Shown here one piece after another: positions 9,144-17,634 of a DNA stretch of 64,000 bases (its first letter is position 1; every line of letters begins with the position of its first letter). A program made the position numbers and the translations under genes. Origin of the DNA: Leptolyngbya sp. NIES-3755 (GTDB lineage: Bacteria; Cyanobacteriota; Cyanobacteriia; Leptolyngbyales; Leptolyngbyaceae); the NCBI GenBank assembly GCA_001548435.1, contig AP017308.1, positions 4,597,030 to 4,661,029 on the forward strand, in the 5' to 3' direction. The notes under the pieces were generated by a model that was not told where the DNA came from, did no database searches, and saw only the letters and a program-made list of their open reading frames with translations.

Positions 9144-9989
9144 CTAAAGATGAAATTCAACTAGCATCGGTTTGTGATCAGACGATTGAATGTGATCGAG
9201 AACACGCGCTTGAAGATAATTCTGTCGCAAACCCCGATAGAAAATATGATCGAGCGGTGGAGACAACAAAAATCGCTTGATATTTTGAGCATCCATTTCA
9301 GGGAACTCTGCTCTCATTAAACCAAGCCTGCGCGTCATCTTATCAAGCATCTGCCACCTCGATCGATTCCACGTATTGAAATCTCCCGAAAAGATGATTG
9401 CTCCTCTATGTTGTGCGATCGCGCTTTCCAATTCTCGCAGTTGTGCCTTGAACTTTTCTAAGTCAACAAAATTGATCAGATGCGAATTAATCGTCATCAA
9501 GCTTTCCTGTCCAAACGGATGTTCTGTCACTAAAGAAACCTTCGGAGTATTCGAGACAGGTTCAGAGTGCTCTGTCACTAATGCTCTGTGATTGATCGAG
9601 GTTGCCCGTGAAGCCGTTAAAACACCTGCATAAACGTTGTGATACTGATCAATAAAGTTCGGTGCAAAACTCCAGCTTAATTCTGCCAATTTGAAATTCT
9701 TAGTTCGCGCACACAGGCTAAATTCTTGGAGAAAGATTAGATCGGGAGAATAGCGATCGACAATCCAATCAAAATCGGTTTGCCAAGTGCGGGCACGTTC
9801 CCGTGTAGCGGAGCTAACGTCATTATTCTTCGCAATATTCCAATTCAGCACCCGAACTGCTTTCTGATTCAGCGGTGCAGTTTCAGCATGATAGTGATGG
9901 AGAACGGTTTCATCGGTGCGGGCAAATCGATACGGTGGCAGTAAATTTTTCAGCGAACTGTTTCCGAGGCTAGATTCCAGCTTGGTCAT
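9144..9989 (-). CDS. endonuclease/exonuclease/phosphatase family protein
   Basis: Motifs of the EEP superfamily occur in order: VLNWNIAK (metal-binding Asn), DLIFLQEF (metal-binding Glu), INSHLINF (His), FSGDFNTWNRS (Asp and Asn) and SSDHKPMLVEF (catalytic Asp-His). All key residues are present, so it should be an active metal-dependent phosphoesterase. The substrate could be DNA, RNA or a phospholipid. The ATG at 9989 (MTKLESSLGN) is preferred to an earlier one because 17 further upstream residues lack any family match. It lies immediately upstream of cls, suggesting a membrane-lipid or envelope role. Confidence 0.8.
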   Translation of the reverse strand: MTKLESSLGNSSLKNLLPPYRFARTDETVLHHYHAETAPLNQKAVRVLNWNIAKNNDVSSATRERARTWQTDFDWIVDRYSPDLIFLQEFSLCARTKNFKLAELSWSFAPNFIDQYHNVYAGVLTASRATSINHRALVTEHSEPVSNTPKVSLVTEHPFGQESLMTINSHLINFVDLEKFKAQLRELESAIAQHRGAIIFSGDFNTWNRSRWQMLDKMTRRLGLMRAEFPEMDAQNIKRFLLSPPLDHIFYRGLRQNYLQARVLDHIQSSDHKPMLVEFHL

Positions 9990-10121
9990 TTTTGATCCCA
10001 GATGCAACCGTTTGCAAACCCATCTTACTCCGTAACACAAGTTAACGGTCTTTAATCTATTGTTTACTTGAGATCGTGGAATCAGGCTAGAATTTTATTT
10101 AGAGCGAAAGAGCAAAAACTT

Positions 10122-10382
10122 ATGGCGCAAGCAACCCTAAACCAGATTTTGAATCAGCTAAAGACACTTGAGCCAGAAGAGTTAGAGCAGCTTACTCAAG
10201 CCATTCATCAACAGTTAAGTCATCAAAAGGAAGTGAACGATCAAGCAGCAGTTCACGAAGCCTTACTTGCCGCTGGATTGGTCAAACGAATTAGACAACC
10301 TATCCAACACTCTGTTGAACGTCAACTTCTCGAAATTTCAGGAGAACCTGTATCTGAAACAATTATCCAGGAACGTCGATAA
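10122..10382 (+). CDS. VapB-type antitoxin, partner toxin decayed
   Basis: An 86-residue protein (MAQATLNQILNQLKTLEPEE, ending VSETIIQERR) with the length and helical pattern of cyanobacterial antitoxins that precede PIN-domain VapC toxins. The stop codon is followed one base later by a sequence whose downstream frame encodes the last part of such a toxin, now broken. The start at 10122 is chosen because the upstream 18 codons are atypical. The DNA-binding mode is not evident. Confidence 0.7.
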   Translation: MAQATLNQILNQLKTLEPEELEQLTQAIHQQLSHQKEVNDQAAVHEALLAAGLVKRIRQPIQHSVERQLLEISGEPVSETIIQERR

Positions 10383-10383
10383 A

Positions 10384-10501
10384 TGTCAGCCTTTTTCAAA
10401 ATCGCTTACCGTCTCCATGCTTCGTATCAGCAGACAATGAATTGAATAAAGCCGCTGCTCAAGAAGGATTTGCGGTCAAAAACCCTAATAACTTTCCTTA
10501 G
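10384..10501 (+). pseudogene. remnant of PIN-domain toxin (VapC C-terminus)
   Basis: Reading from 10388 in one frame gives SLFQNRLPSPCFVSADNEL, then NKAAAQEGFAVKNPNNFP and a stop at 10499-10501. FVSADNELNKAA followed by EGFAVKNPN is the characteristic last 30 residues of VapC PIN toxins (the aspartate of SADNEL is a catalytic acid). The N-terminal two thirds, with the first conserved Asp, are missing. The ATG at 10384 opens only a short frame that stops within 20 codons. The toxin is therefore inactivated, leaving its antitoxin alone. Confidence 0.65.
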
Positions 10502-10512
10502 AGCGATCGGAC

Positions 10513-11556
10513 TCATTCCATTTCTCCGCCCGCTGATTCCTCTTCTAACTTCAGTCGAATCGTATGGGAAAAATTCTCGCCTCTGGGATCGCCAAAGTAA
10601 AACTCGATCGAGTCACTCGACAATCGTTCTAAGGATTTCAACATCGATCGAAGATTTGGAGTACTCGCACCCGTATCTTCGTAAAGCTTGTCAGATAAGG
10701 AATTCACGCGCTTCCAAGTGGTGTAAAGTTTCGCGATCGCATGTTCTAACTGTGCCGCTTGATTGACTAATTCTGCCGCAGAATTGAGACAGCCTAATCG
10801 CATGGCTTCATCGAGTGCCGTCTCAATGTTGATCGATTCATCATTCAGAGCTTGCACTTGAGGAGCCGCTTCAAGATAGCGAGAGAGCGATCGCGCTTCT
10901 CCAGTGGCTTGTTTGAGCGTATCTAGATCCGGATGTTCTGCGATCGCTTGTCGAATCGAGGCTTGATGGAACTCTGGTAATTTCTCTAAATGCTTGACTA
11001 ACGGTGCAACAAATCGAGTCGGAATCGTTTGATCAACGACTTTTTCGCGAATTTCTTCTGGGAGTAGATCAGAACTCATCGCTGCCCAATCGTCTGCTAA
11101 CTGTTGAACTTCTCGACGAGTAATTCGATCGCCTCGTTTTGCGGCATCTACAACAAGCTGTTGAACTTCTGGCTCAGACTGTGCCGTTTCGACAAACGCC
11201 TGTTTGCTAAAGCGATTCACGTCTTCAGGTTCAATCTGTCCGCCTGCTAAAAGAATATCTGCACTATTCGCAAGTTCGATCAGTTTGTAGGCTTGGGTTT
11301 TACTGAGTTCGCGATCGCGTAACCAATTGAGAAATCCGGTTCCACTCTGACTTTTCTCGCGCTCCCGTACTGCTCTGAGAATCCGCCCCCGCCAAATATC
11401 GGTTTGGAGATCGAAGCGATCGCACACTTGCCAAGCTCGATCGATCTTTTGCTGAAAGTCAAATTCTTCGATGCGATCGTCATTCGGATCAGGCAGATCA
11501 AACTTGAATTCAGAGGGTTCTAGAGCTTCGAGGGTGAGGGTGTTTGCGCGTACCAT
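10513..11556 (-). CDS. conserved hypothetical protein, 347 aa, possible DNA-associated
   Basis: Helical cytoplasmic protein with a central KTQAYKLIELANSAD segment that resembles a helix-turn-helix used by DUF3102/ParB-like proteins (a host or replication-associated regulator pattern). The middle is rich in Glu and Gln, and the C-terminal part (LKSLERLSSDSIEFYFG) looks alpha/beta. No signal or membrane segment. It lies 28 bp upstream of, and co-directional with, nothing on its left, and starts 28 bp downstream of the PD-(D/E)XK-like gene, so the three minus-strand genes 12656-10513 may be one transcript. Function unknown. Confidence 0.6.
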   Translation of the reverse strand: MVRANTLTLEALEPSEFKFDLPDPNDDRIEEFDFQQKIDRAWQVCDRFDLQTDIWRGRILRAVREREKSQSGTGFLNWLRDRELSKTQAYKLIELANSADILLAGGQIEPEDVNRFSKQAFVETAQSEPEVQQLVVDAAKRGDRITRREVQQLADDWAAMSSDLLPEEIREKVVDQTIPTRFVAPLVKHLEKLPEFHQASIRQAIAEHPDLDTLKQATGEARSLSRYLEAAPQVQALNDESINIETALDEAMRLGCLNSAAELVNQAAQLEHAIAKLYTTWKRVNSLSDKLYEDTGASTPNLRSMLKSLERLSSDSIEFYFGDPRGENFSHTIRLKLEEESAGGEME

Positions 11557-11584
11557 TGGAGGGAAGAGAAAAACAGTCGCATCA

Positions 11585-12181
11585 TTATTGCATCATCCAG
11601 ACCAGAAATCCCAAAATTTGCTCAACAGGTGGAAGGGCGCGATCGAGCAAATCAATCGTCACAATATTGCCTTCGAGCTTGAGAAATCGCCATTGAGTGC
11701 CACTACTCACACAGCCATAGATCGTCGAAATCGGTCGGTTTTTCACTGTGTTGAATCGTTGTGCCGCAACCATTTCTGCAATACACTGCCCGAATCCTGG
11801 TTTAAGGTCGCCTTTTTTTGCTTCAACTAAGACCAGCACAGGTGCTTCGATATCGAGAACTTCGGTCGATCGACTCATCAAAAAATCACAAATCCCATTT
11901 AATCCAATTGATTCATCTACGTTGAACTCTTCACCCGAAAATAAGCTAACTTGTCGATCGAGAATTCGCCGCACTTCGAGTAACACCGGGTAGATAATGC
12001 CTTCTGACCGCGCTTTCTCACTTCCTAATGCTGCTACGGGCAAACTTTCTGCTAAGAATTCAGTCAACACCGCAGAAGGCTGAACCGGATCAATAGGCGG
12101 AAAAAAGTTCAATTGTTCTTGAGTCGTCAAATTAAAGGCTTCTTTGACTTTGCTCAGCGTGTTGAATTGGCTATATGGCAT
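11585..12181 (-). CDS. hypothetical protein with PD-(D/E)XK-like core
   Basis: A 198-residue protein starting MPYSQFNTLSKVKEAFNL; the ATG at 12181 is chosen because it leaves a 4-bp gap to the upstream gene. The middle has the order E (YPVLLEVRRIL), D (GICDFLMSRS), then VLVLVEAKKGDL, which fits the E-x-D-x-ExK active-site pattern of restriction-enzyme-like nucleases (compare HsdR N-terminal domains). The rest (GFGQCIAEMVAAQRFN) is conserved-looking. Nuclease activity is inferred; the gene also looks like common cyanobacterial 'hypothetical' proteins. Confidence 0.6.
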   Translation of the reverse strand: MPYSQFNTLSKVKEAFNLTTQEQLNFFPPIDPVQPSAVLTEFLAESLPVAALGSEKARSEGIIYPVLLEVRRILDRQVSLFSGEEFNVDESIGLNGICDFLMSRSTEVLDIEAPVLVLVEAKKGDLKPGFGQCIAEMVAAQRFNTVKNRPISTIYGCVSSGTQWRFLKLEGNIVTIDLLDRALPPVEQILGFLVWMMQ

Positions 12182-12185
12182 AGGT

Positions 12186-12656
12186 TTAACCTGCGATCGC
12201 ATTCCAAATCGTGCTAATCAAAAAGACAGTCAATGCTCCAACTGCAATTACCACGGCAAGAAACACCAAAATTAATAACGCTACAAATAAATAATCAGCT
12301 TTCGCTTGTTTTCCCGGTTTAGCTAAGTGCGCTTCGATCAGTGCCAGATTCTTACTGTTTGCCTTCCAAGCCAAATCAACAAAATCGCCTGCCATTGGAA
12401 TGATTCCAAGCAGTGTATCAAGAATCAAATTCCATAACATTCGGAGCAACGACGATCGCGGTAATCCTAATCGGGCTGCCTCAATCAGAATGTACGAAGA
12501 GACAAATGACATCGCGATATCGCCGCCACCGGGTAAAAGTCCAATGATCGGATCGATCCCAATCCGAAACTTTGTTCCTGGAACTGGAAGCGCGTTATCG
12601 AGTAAATGAGTGAGCGATCGTAATCTTGCGATCGTGCTTTCCCGACGAGTTTGCAT
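12186..12656 (-). CDS. DUF4112 family membrane protein
   Basis: The 156-residue product begins MQTRRESTIARLRSLTHLLD, followed by the DUF4112 hallmarks: IPGTKFRIG-type (VPGTKFRIGIDPIIGLLPGG), GGGDIAMSFVSSYILIEAA and the second repeat LIGIIPMAGDFVDLAWKANS. A C-terminal transmembrane segment (LFVALLILVFLAVVIAVGAL) anchors it. DUF4112 proteins are small membrane proteins of unknown function found across bacteria. The ATG at 12656 is preferred to an upstream one that would add 51 residues with no family match. It is divergent from the BaiN-type gene. Confidence 0.8.
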   Translation of the reverse strand: MQTRRESTIARLRSLTHLLDNALPVPGTKFRIGIDPIIGLLPGGGDIAMSFVSSYILIEAARLGLPRSSLLRMLWNLILDTLLGIIPMAGDFVDLAWKANSKNLALIEAHLAKPGKQAKADYLFVALLILVFLAVVIAVGALTVFLISTIWNAIAG

Positions 12657-12729
12657 AACGATACATTCTGGTTTTCCAAATCTTAAACCGGATCGCCTAA
12701 GATCAAGATTCGATCTGGGAATTAGAGCC

Positions 12730-13980
12730 GTGGAATTAGTTGTGATTGGTGGCGGAGCAGCAGGATTTTTTGGGGCGATTTGTGCGGCGAAATCGGGAGT
12801 TGATGTCACGTTGCTCGAAGCAGGTCAGCAATGTTTATCAAAGGTGCTGATTTCGGGTGGCGGTCGCTGCAATGTCACTCATGCGTGTTTTGAGCCGTCT
12901 TTGCTGGTTCAGAACTATCCTAGAGGCGGAAAAGCTTTAAGAGGTGCGTTTTCTCAGTTTCAGGCGAAACATACGATCGAATGGTTTACCGATCTCAATG
13001 TCAAACTGAAAACTGAAGCGGATGGACGAATTTTTCCGATCACCGATGATTCGAGAACGATCGCGGATTGTTTATTCGATCAAGCGGCTGATCTAGGCGT
13101 GAAAATCTACACTCAAGCTCCAGTGAAATCGGTGGAAAAATCGGGAGAGAAATTCTCGATCGAGCTTCGTTCCGGTCGAGTTCTCTTAGCCGATCGCGTT
13201 CTCATCGCCACCGGGAGCAATCCAAACGGCTATCAATTCGCGAAATCATTGGGACACTCGATCATTAATCCAGTTCCATCGCTGTTTACCTTCAATGTGA
13301 AAGACGATCGCTTATCTGATCTCGCTGGGGTTTCTGTTGATCCGGTTCGCCTCAAGTTGCAAGTTGGCAATTCAAAATTTGAACAAACCGGAGCATTGTT
13401 GATTACTCATTGGGGCTTGAGTGCGCCTGCGGTTCTAAAACTATCCGCTTGGGCTGCCAGAGAATTGCACGATCATAGATATCAAGCTCAACTAACAATC
13501 AATTGGTTGCCAAAACAGAATCCAGAACAATTACGGCAAGAACTCATGGCAGTGAGAAATCAGATTCCACAGAAATCAATCGCTGCGAATTGTCCCGTCA
13601 TGTTGCCGCGTCGATTGTGGGAGCGATTGACTGAAACATTGGGAATCGATCGCGATGCCTCTGGCACACGCAAGCGTGACCGTAGATGGGCAGAGCTTTC
13701 AAACAAAACATTGAATCAATTCATTCAAGAACTAACTCAAGGAAGCTATCAAATTACGGGCAAAGGCGCGTTCAAAGAAGAATTTGTGACTTGCGGTGGA
13801 GTGAATCTGAAAGAGATCAACTTTAAAACAATGGAAAGCCGATGCTGTCCAGGTCTTTATTTTGCGGGTGAAATATTAGATATTGATGGTATTACAGGCG
13901 GATTTAACTTTCAAAGTGCCTGGACGACAGGTTGGATTGCTGGAAATGCGATCTCGAACTTGTCGAAGTTAAGGGTCTAG
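12730..13980 (+). CDS. BaiN/YhiN-type FAD-dependent oxidoreductase (HI0933-like)
   Basis: A 416-residue flavoprotein. The GTG at 12730 puts the dinucleotide-binding GGGAAG (ELVVIGGGAAGFFGA) at residue 8, as expected for the family. Further marks are VLISGGGRCNVTHA, the second GSNPNGYQFA, and the C-terminal GEILDIDGITGGFNFQSAW, typical of the HI0933-like (YhiN/BaiN) group. Known members include BaiN of gut clostridia and uncharacterised E. coli YhiN; the physiological substrate in cyanobacteria is unknown. It is immediately followed by a small secreted-protein gene. Confidence 0.85.
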   Translation: MELVVIGGGAAGFFGAICAAKSGVDVTLLEAGQQCLSKVLISGGGRCNVTHACFEPSLLVQNYPRGGKALRGAFSQFQAKHTIEWFTDLNVKLKTEADGRIFPITDDSRTIADCLFDQAADLGVKIYTQAPVKSVEKSGEKFSIELRSGRVLLADRVLIATGSNPNGYQFAKSLGHSIINPVPSLFTFNVKDDRLSDLAGVSVDPVRLKLQVGNSKFEQTGALLITHWGLSAPAVLKLSAWAARELHDHRYQAQLTINWLPKQNPEQLRQELMAVRNQIPQKSIAANCPVMLPRRLWERLTETLGIDRDASGTRKRDRRWAELSNKTLNQFIQELTQGSYQITGKGAFKEEFVTCGGVNLKEINFKTMESRCCPGLYFAGEILDIDGITGGFNFQSAWTTGWIAGNAISNLSKLRV

Positions 13981-14027
13981 ACGGTGCATCGACTCAAGGC
14001 AGTATTCGCTTCAACTTTGGGGATGTC

Positions 14028-14444
14028 ATGTTTAAACTAATTTCTGCTATGGTTGCAGGCGCGATCGTGTTTGCACCCTTATTGCCCGCTCATGCTGATA
14101 GCTATCGAGTTCGATCGAGTGGATTTGGAGTCACGATCGGAACTCCTGGAATCGGAATCTCGATCGGCAGTCCTTATGGTCGTGGATATCGTCCGTTTCG
14201 CAACGAGGTGATTCTGCGTCGAAGTGGATTCGATCCTTATGTTTATCCCGATCGCTACTATCCAGGTAGCATTTATTCTCCTGGCTTCGGAACTCCAGTC
14301 ATTGTTGCACCCAGAGCACGAACGGTGATTATCAATCGGGACAATGATTACTACCGAAGTGCATACTGTGGCAGCGTGATTTACGGTAGCCCGATCGCGT
14401 CTCCGATTCCGGTTGATCCCTTTACTGGTTTAGCTTGTCGTTGA
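14028..14444 (+). CDS. small secreted Tyr/Gly/Pro-rich protein, 138 aa
   Basis: The ATG at 14028 has a GGGG site about 10 nt upstream. Residues 1-22 (MFKLISAMVAGAIVFAPLL, cleavage after AHA) form a Sec signal peptide. The mature part is rich in Gly, Tyr, Pro, Arg and Ser (VTIGTPGIGISIGSPYGRG, YPDRYYPGSIYSPGFG) and has no predicted domain. It should be a periplasmic or surface protein of unknown role. The last 23 bp overlap the end of the convergent acyltransferase gene. Confidence 0.75.
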   Translation: MFKLISAMVAGAIVFAPLLPAHADSYRVRSSGFGVTIGTPGIGISIGSPYGRGYRPFRNEVILRRSGFDPYVYPDRYYPGSIYSPGFGTPVIVAPRARTVIINRDNDYYRSAYCGSVIYGSPIASPIPVDPFTGLACR

Positions 14445-15411
14445 TTTCCTGTTGTAAGCGCGATCGCAAATCTTCGGCTCGATCGTAGAACTGCGATCGC
14501 GTTAATTCCTCTTTGGGCGGCAGTTGCAAGGGTTGAAAGTAATACTTCAATCGCGTTCTCACTGCCCAAACTCCTAATGATGGAAACAATACGAACAGAA
14601 ACAGTAACGGTGATACGGGTAACAATGGCATTTTTAATGCTCGCGCCAATCGTTTCGAGTTCACTGTCCAAGGATGTAGGAACTCGCTACCGATACAAAT
14701 TGTGGGCGAAACTGGAACCTGATATCTCGCACTCAATCGCATAAAACTCGGATCGAATCGCTCTAATTGATAGCGGTGTCGCCAACCTTTTGCCAGTCCT
14801 CTCCAACTTTCAGGAGCGTAAAGTAAGACCGTTTTTTGGGCAATCGCTTCTTCAAAACTCTCGCGTTCTGCACGAACTCCACCTAATACCCGCGCCCATC
14901 CCCTTGGCAACCACCACACAAGCCACGGATGATCAAAGAAAATCGGATGCGCCACAGGTTGCACAAACCATCCGGTTTTCTCACCCAGCAACACGCCTAA
15001 ACAGATGAAATCCCAAGGAAAGCACATTCCCGCATGATTCAAAGTCACGATCGCGGGCGGATGTTCGGGTAAATGCTCGATTTGATGTAACTCTGCCCGA
15101 AAATAGCGAGTGACGATCGGCAATAAAATCTCTTCTCGAAACGCTTTTTGATAAGCCGGATCGGGTTCTGTTGATTCAGATTTTGGCGATCGAAATCCCA
15201 AACGAATCCACCGAATCAACAATGCGAGATAAAATCCGCCAGGAATTAGAAATAGCAAATATTCCAGCCAGTTCCAGCCATCGGGATCAGCGTGGTAATG
15301 CTGCCAGTGACGATTGAATAAAATCAACCATCCAGGCGGATACCAAAAGCAAAACCAGTCAAACCGAGAGAACTGGAAAGTCATGGGCGCAATATCAATC
15401 AAGTTATTCAT
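14422..15411 (-). CDS. PlsC-type lysophospholipid acyltransferase family protein
   Basis: The 329-residue membrane protein has an N-terminal hydrophobic region (LEYLLFLIPGGFYLALLI) and a central acyltransferase core: the NHAGMCFPWDF block (variant of the NHx4D catalytic box), VLGGVRAERESFE and YAPESWRG (substrate-binding EGT-like position). It resembles cyanobacterial acyltransferases that acylate lysophosphatidate or other lipids, but the catalytic spacing is the H-x7-D type rather than H-x4-D. Substrate is unknown. Convergent 3' overlap of 23 bp with the secreted-protein gene. Confidence 0.75.
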   Translation of the reverse strand: MNNLIDIAPMTFQFSRFDWFCFWYPPGWLILFNRHWQHYHADPDGWNWLEYLLFLIPGGFYLALLIRWIRLGFRSPKSESTEPDPAYQKAFREEILLPIVTRYFRAELHQIEHLPEHPPAIVTLNHAGMCFPWDFICLGVLLGEKTGWFVQPVAHPIFFDHPWLVWWLPRGWARVLGGVRAERESFEEAIAQKTVLLYAPESWRGLAKGWRHRYQLERFDPSFMRLSARYQVPVSPTICIGSEFLHPWTVNSKRLARALKMPLLPVSPLLFLFVLFPSLGVWAVRTRLKYYFQPLQLPPKEELTRSQFYDRAEDLRSRLQQEINDKLNQ

Positions 15412-15572
15412 TTCAAATACCGCAGATCGGGATCAAAACAGATCTGCCTTAGTGCATCTCTTTCATTGGTTCTATTCTCAAAGTCGCGTGATTCTAGCAT
15501 GAAAAATTCCGATCAATTGTTCAGAGAAGAATTGGTATCTATATACTAAAGAAGTGAATTACAGCGATCGCA

Positions 15573-16154
15573 ATGTCTAACTGCTCCCTAATTAAACAGA
15601 ATGGAACTGTCTTTCTCTATCCAAATCTATTTGATGAAACGGAAGCCGATCGTCTGTATTCCGAGCTACTAATAGACATTGATTGGCAGCAAGAACATCT
15701 CAAGATTTATGGTAAAAATGTACTGCTTCCTCGTCTCACTGCTTGGTACGGTGAAAAGCAGTACACCTATTCTGGAATCGAAATGCAACCTCGATCGTGG
15801 ACAGAATCTTTATTGATAATTAAGTCTCGTATCGAACCGTTATCAAATACTCACTTCAATAGTGTTTTGCTCAATCTATATCGCGACGGAAATGACAGCG
15901 TTTCGTGGCACAGCGATGATGAACCTGAACTCGGTAAAAATCCGATCATTGGTTCTGTCAGCTTCGGAGCAACGCGCCGATTTTCACTCAAACATCGTTA
16001 CGACAGAAATTTGAAAAGAATTGATGTTGAATTAACTCACGGTAGCTTTTTATTGATGGCTGAAGAAACGCAACATTATTGGTTACATCAAATCCCAAAA
16101 ACAAAAAAATCAACAACGCCGAGAATTAATTTGACGTTTAGAATGATTCATTGA
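15573..16154 (+). CDS. alkB: AlkB-type 2OG-Fe(II) DNA-repair dioxygenase
   Basis: The 193-residue enzyme shows the double-stranded beta-helix motifs of AlkB: RLTAWYG, the Fe-binding pair H113 and D115 in WHSDDE, the second Fe His in HYWLHQIPKTK (H162) and the 2-oxoglutarate Arg in RINLTFR (R174/R180). The VSFGATRRFSLKHR segment resembles ALKBH2/3-type enzymes. These remove methyl groups from 1-methyladenine and 3-methylcytosine in DNA by oxidation. It lies in the same direction as and 20 bp before the next gene. Confidence 0.92.
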   Translation: MSNCSLIKQNGTVFLYPNLFDETEADRLYSELLIDIDWQQEHLKIYGKNVLLPRLTAWYGEKQYTYSGIEMQPRSWTESLLIIKSRIEPLSNTHFNSVLLNLYRDGNDSVSWHSDDEPELGKNPIIGSVSFGATRRFSLKHRYDRNLKRIDVELTHGSFLLMAEETQHYWLHQIPKTKKSTTPRINLTFRMIH

Positions 16155-16173
16155 CGAGCGCCCGCCTCTGAGA

Positions 16174-17634
16174 ATGAATGATCTATACGAGTACATTTTA
16201 GAAAGTCTTCGCAAACTCAGCAAAACGCAGAATGACGAAGCTCAGTTTAATCAATTTCTAAGATCATTAAAGCCGAGTGTTCGATCGCTGCGAAGAGCTT
16301 ATGCAGATCATCAAATCGTGGTCGATTATTCGACTCCAGAAATTCAAGCAGCTTACTTAATTGCGTACTATCCTCAGTATGCAGAAATGACTTTTAGAGC
16401 ATTGAAGAACTTTGGATTTGCTCAGGAAATTCGTGATCGAGATCATCTCACTATTTGTTTATTCGGCTCAGGTCCTTCTCCGGAAATTATCGGTTTACTC
16501 AGCTATCTTAATCAAACGCAGATCCAAACCGTCACGATCGGGACTTTTGATATTGCAGCCGATACTTGGAGGCTAAGCCGCGATATTACGACTGAAGAAA
16601 TCCGACCTCGAATTTGGCAAAAAGAATTTTCAATCCACAGCCATACCCTTGACTTTTGCAAAGAACATTCATTTCACTCAATTCAGAAAATCATTGCTAG
16701 AAGTCAGTTATTTATCTTTCAAAACTGTTTAAACGAACTTTTCAACGCCAAGGAAGTTGTAAAGCAGAACATTGAATTTCTTCTAGAAACAATGCCTGAA
16801 TCTAGCACATTGATCATTGCAGATCAGGGCGAATATCAAGAAGTTGTCCGTGCAATGAATGGTATAGAAAACTTAATTTCTGTGCTGAATCTAAGGTATG
16901 AATGTGAGTCTTTCTTGATCGAGCGTTTAGAAGGAGAAACCGCGCATTTCTCAACTCAATTAAGACTTCCGCAAACGATAAAAACACATCTATTAACTGG
17001 AGCGGATAGATTAATTCCTAGAAAAAAGGTAAGGGCTAGTTATTGCAAAGTTCTGAGATTGGTCACTGAACCTCGTGCAATCTTTGTCGATCGACAATTG
17101 ATCGCCCAACTCGAAGCAGAACTTCACCAGCTAAAACAAGTTGAGCAAGATCATGCTGCGGCTGCACTGCTTCTAATTCAGCAGGTCGAAAATCAAATGA
17201 ATCAGGTCTTAGGTTCAGTCGAAACGCTCACTGATTTTGCTAGGAATGATCGGGAACAGTACTCGAAGTTCTCTACCCAATTCAAGCAATTGGAACAATC
17301 AACGCAAGAAGCTACTGCCCCGATCATTCAACTTCAAGAAGATCTACAACAACTTAGAGCTAACTTGAACAATACAGCTTCATCTAAACAAATCAGCCAA
17401 TTAGAATCTGCCCTTCAAACGATCGAACAACGACTCAATCAAATCGAAGCTGAGCGGAATTCAATCTTGCCAAAAGACCAGTTCGATCAATGGACACTCT
17501 CTCTACAGCGTCAAGCTGAAATTGATCGAGACATCTTGATCAAACGCTCGAAGCAAAATCGCCAAATGACGATCGTACTGACTTTCATCAGTGTTCTCAG
17601 TTTTGTCATAGCAGCGATCGCATTATTCCGTTAG
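16174..17634 (+). CDS. methyltransferase-like protein with coiled coil and tail anchor
   Basis: The 486-residue protein has no exact family match. Residues about 45-300 show a Rossmann-type pattern: [19 protein letters not shown] (residues 92-110, SAM-binding-like glycine loop), an acidic strand end ([13 protein letters not shown]) and [22 protein letters not shown], as in class I methyltransferases of the Rsm22 or similar types. Residues about 305-445 form a long coiled coil rich in Gln, Glu and Leu. The C-terminus has one transmembrane helix ([20 protein letters not shown]), making it a tail-anchored protein. Methyltransferase activity is inferred. Its 3' end overlaps glgA by 4 bp. Confidence 0.65.
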   Translation: MNDLYEYILESLRKLSKTQNDEAQFNQFLRSLKPSVRSLRRAYADHQIVVDYSTPEIQAAYLIAYYPQYAEMTFRALKNFGFAQEIRDRDHLTICLFGSGPSPEIIGLLSYLNQTQIQTVTIGTFDIAADTWRLSRDITTEEIRPRIWQKEFSIHSHTLDFCKEHSFHSIQKIIARSQLFIFQNCLNELFNAKEVVKQNIEFLLETMPESSTLIIADQGEYQEVVRAMNGIENLISVLNLRYECESFLIERLEGETAHFSTQLRLPQTIKTHLLTGADRLIPRKKVRASYCKVLRLVTEPRAIFVDRQLIAQLEAELHQLKQVEQDHAAAALLLIQQVENQMNQVLGSVETLTDFARNDREQYSKFSTQFKQLEQSTQEATAPIIQLQEDLQQLRANLNNTASSKQISQLESALQTIEQRLNQIEAERNSILPKDQFDQWTLSLQRQAEIDRDILIKRSKQNRQMTIVLTFISVLSFVIAAIALFR

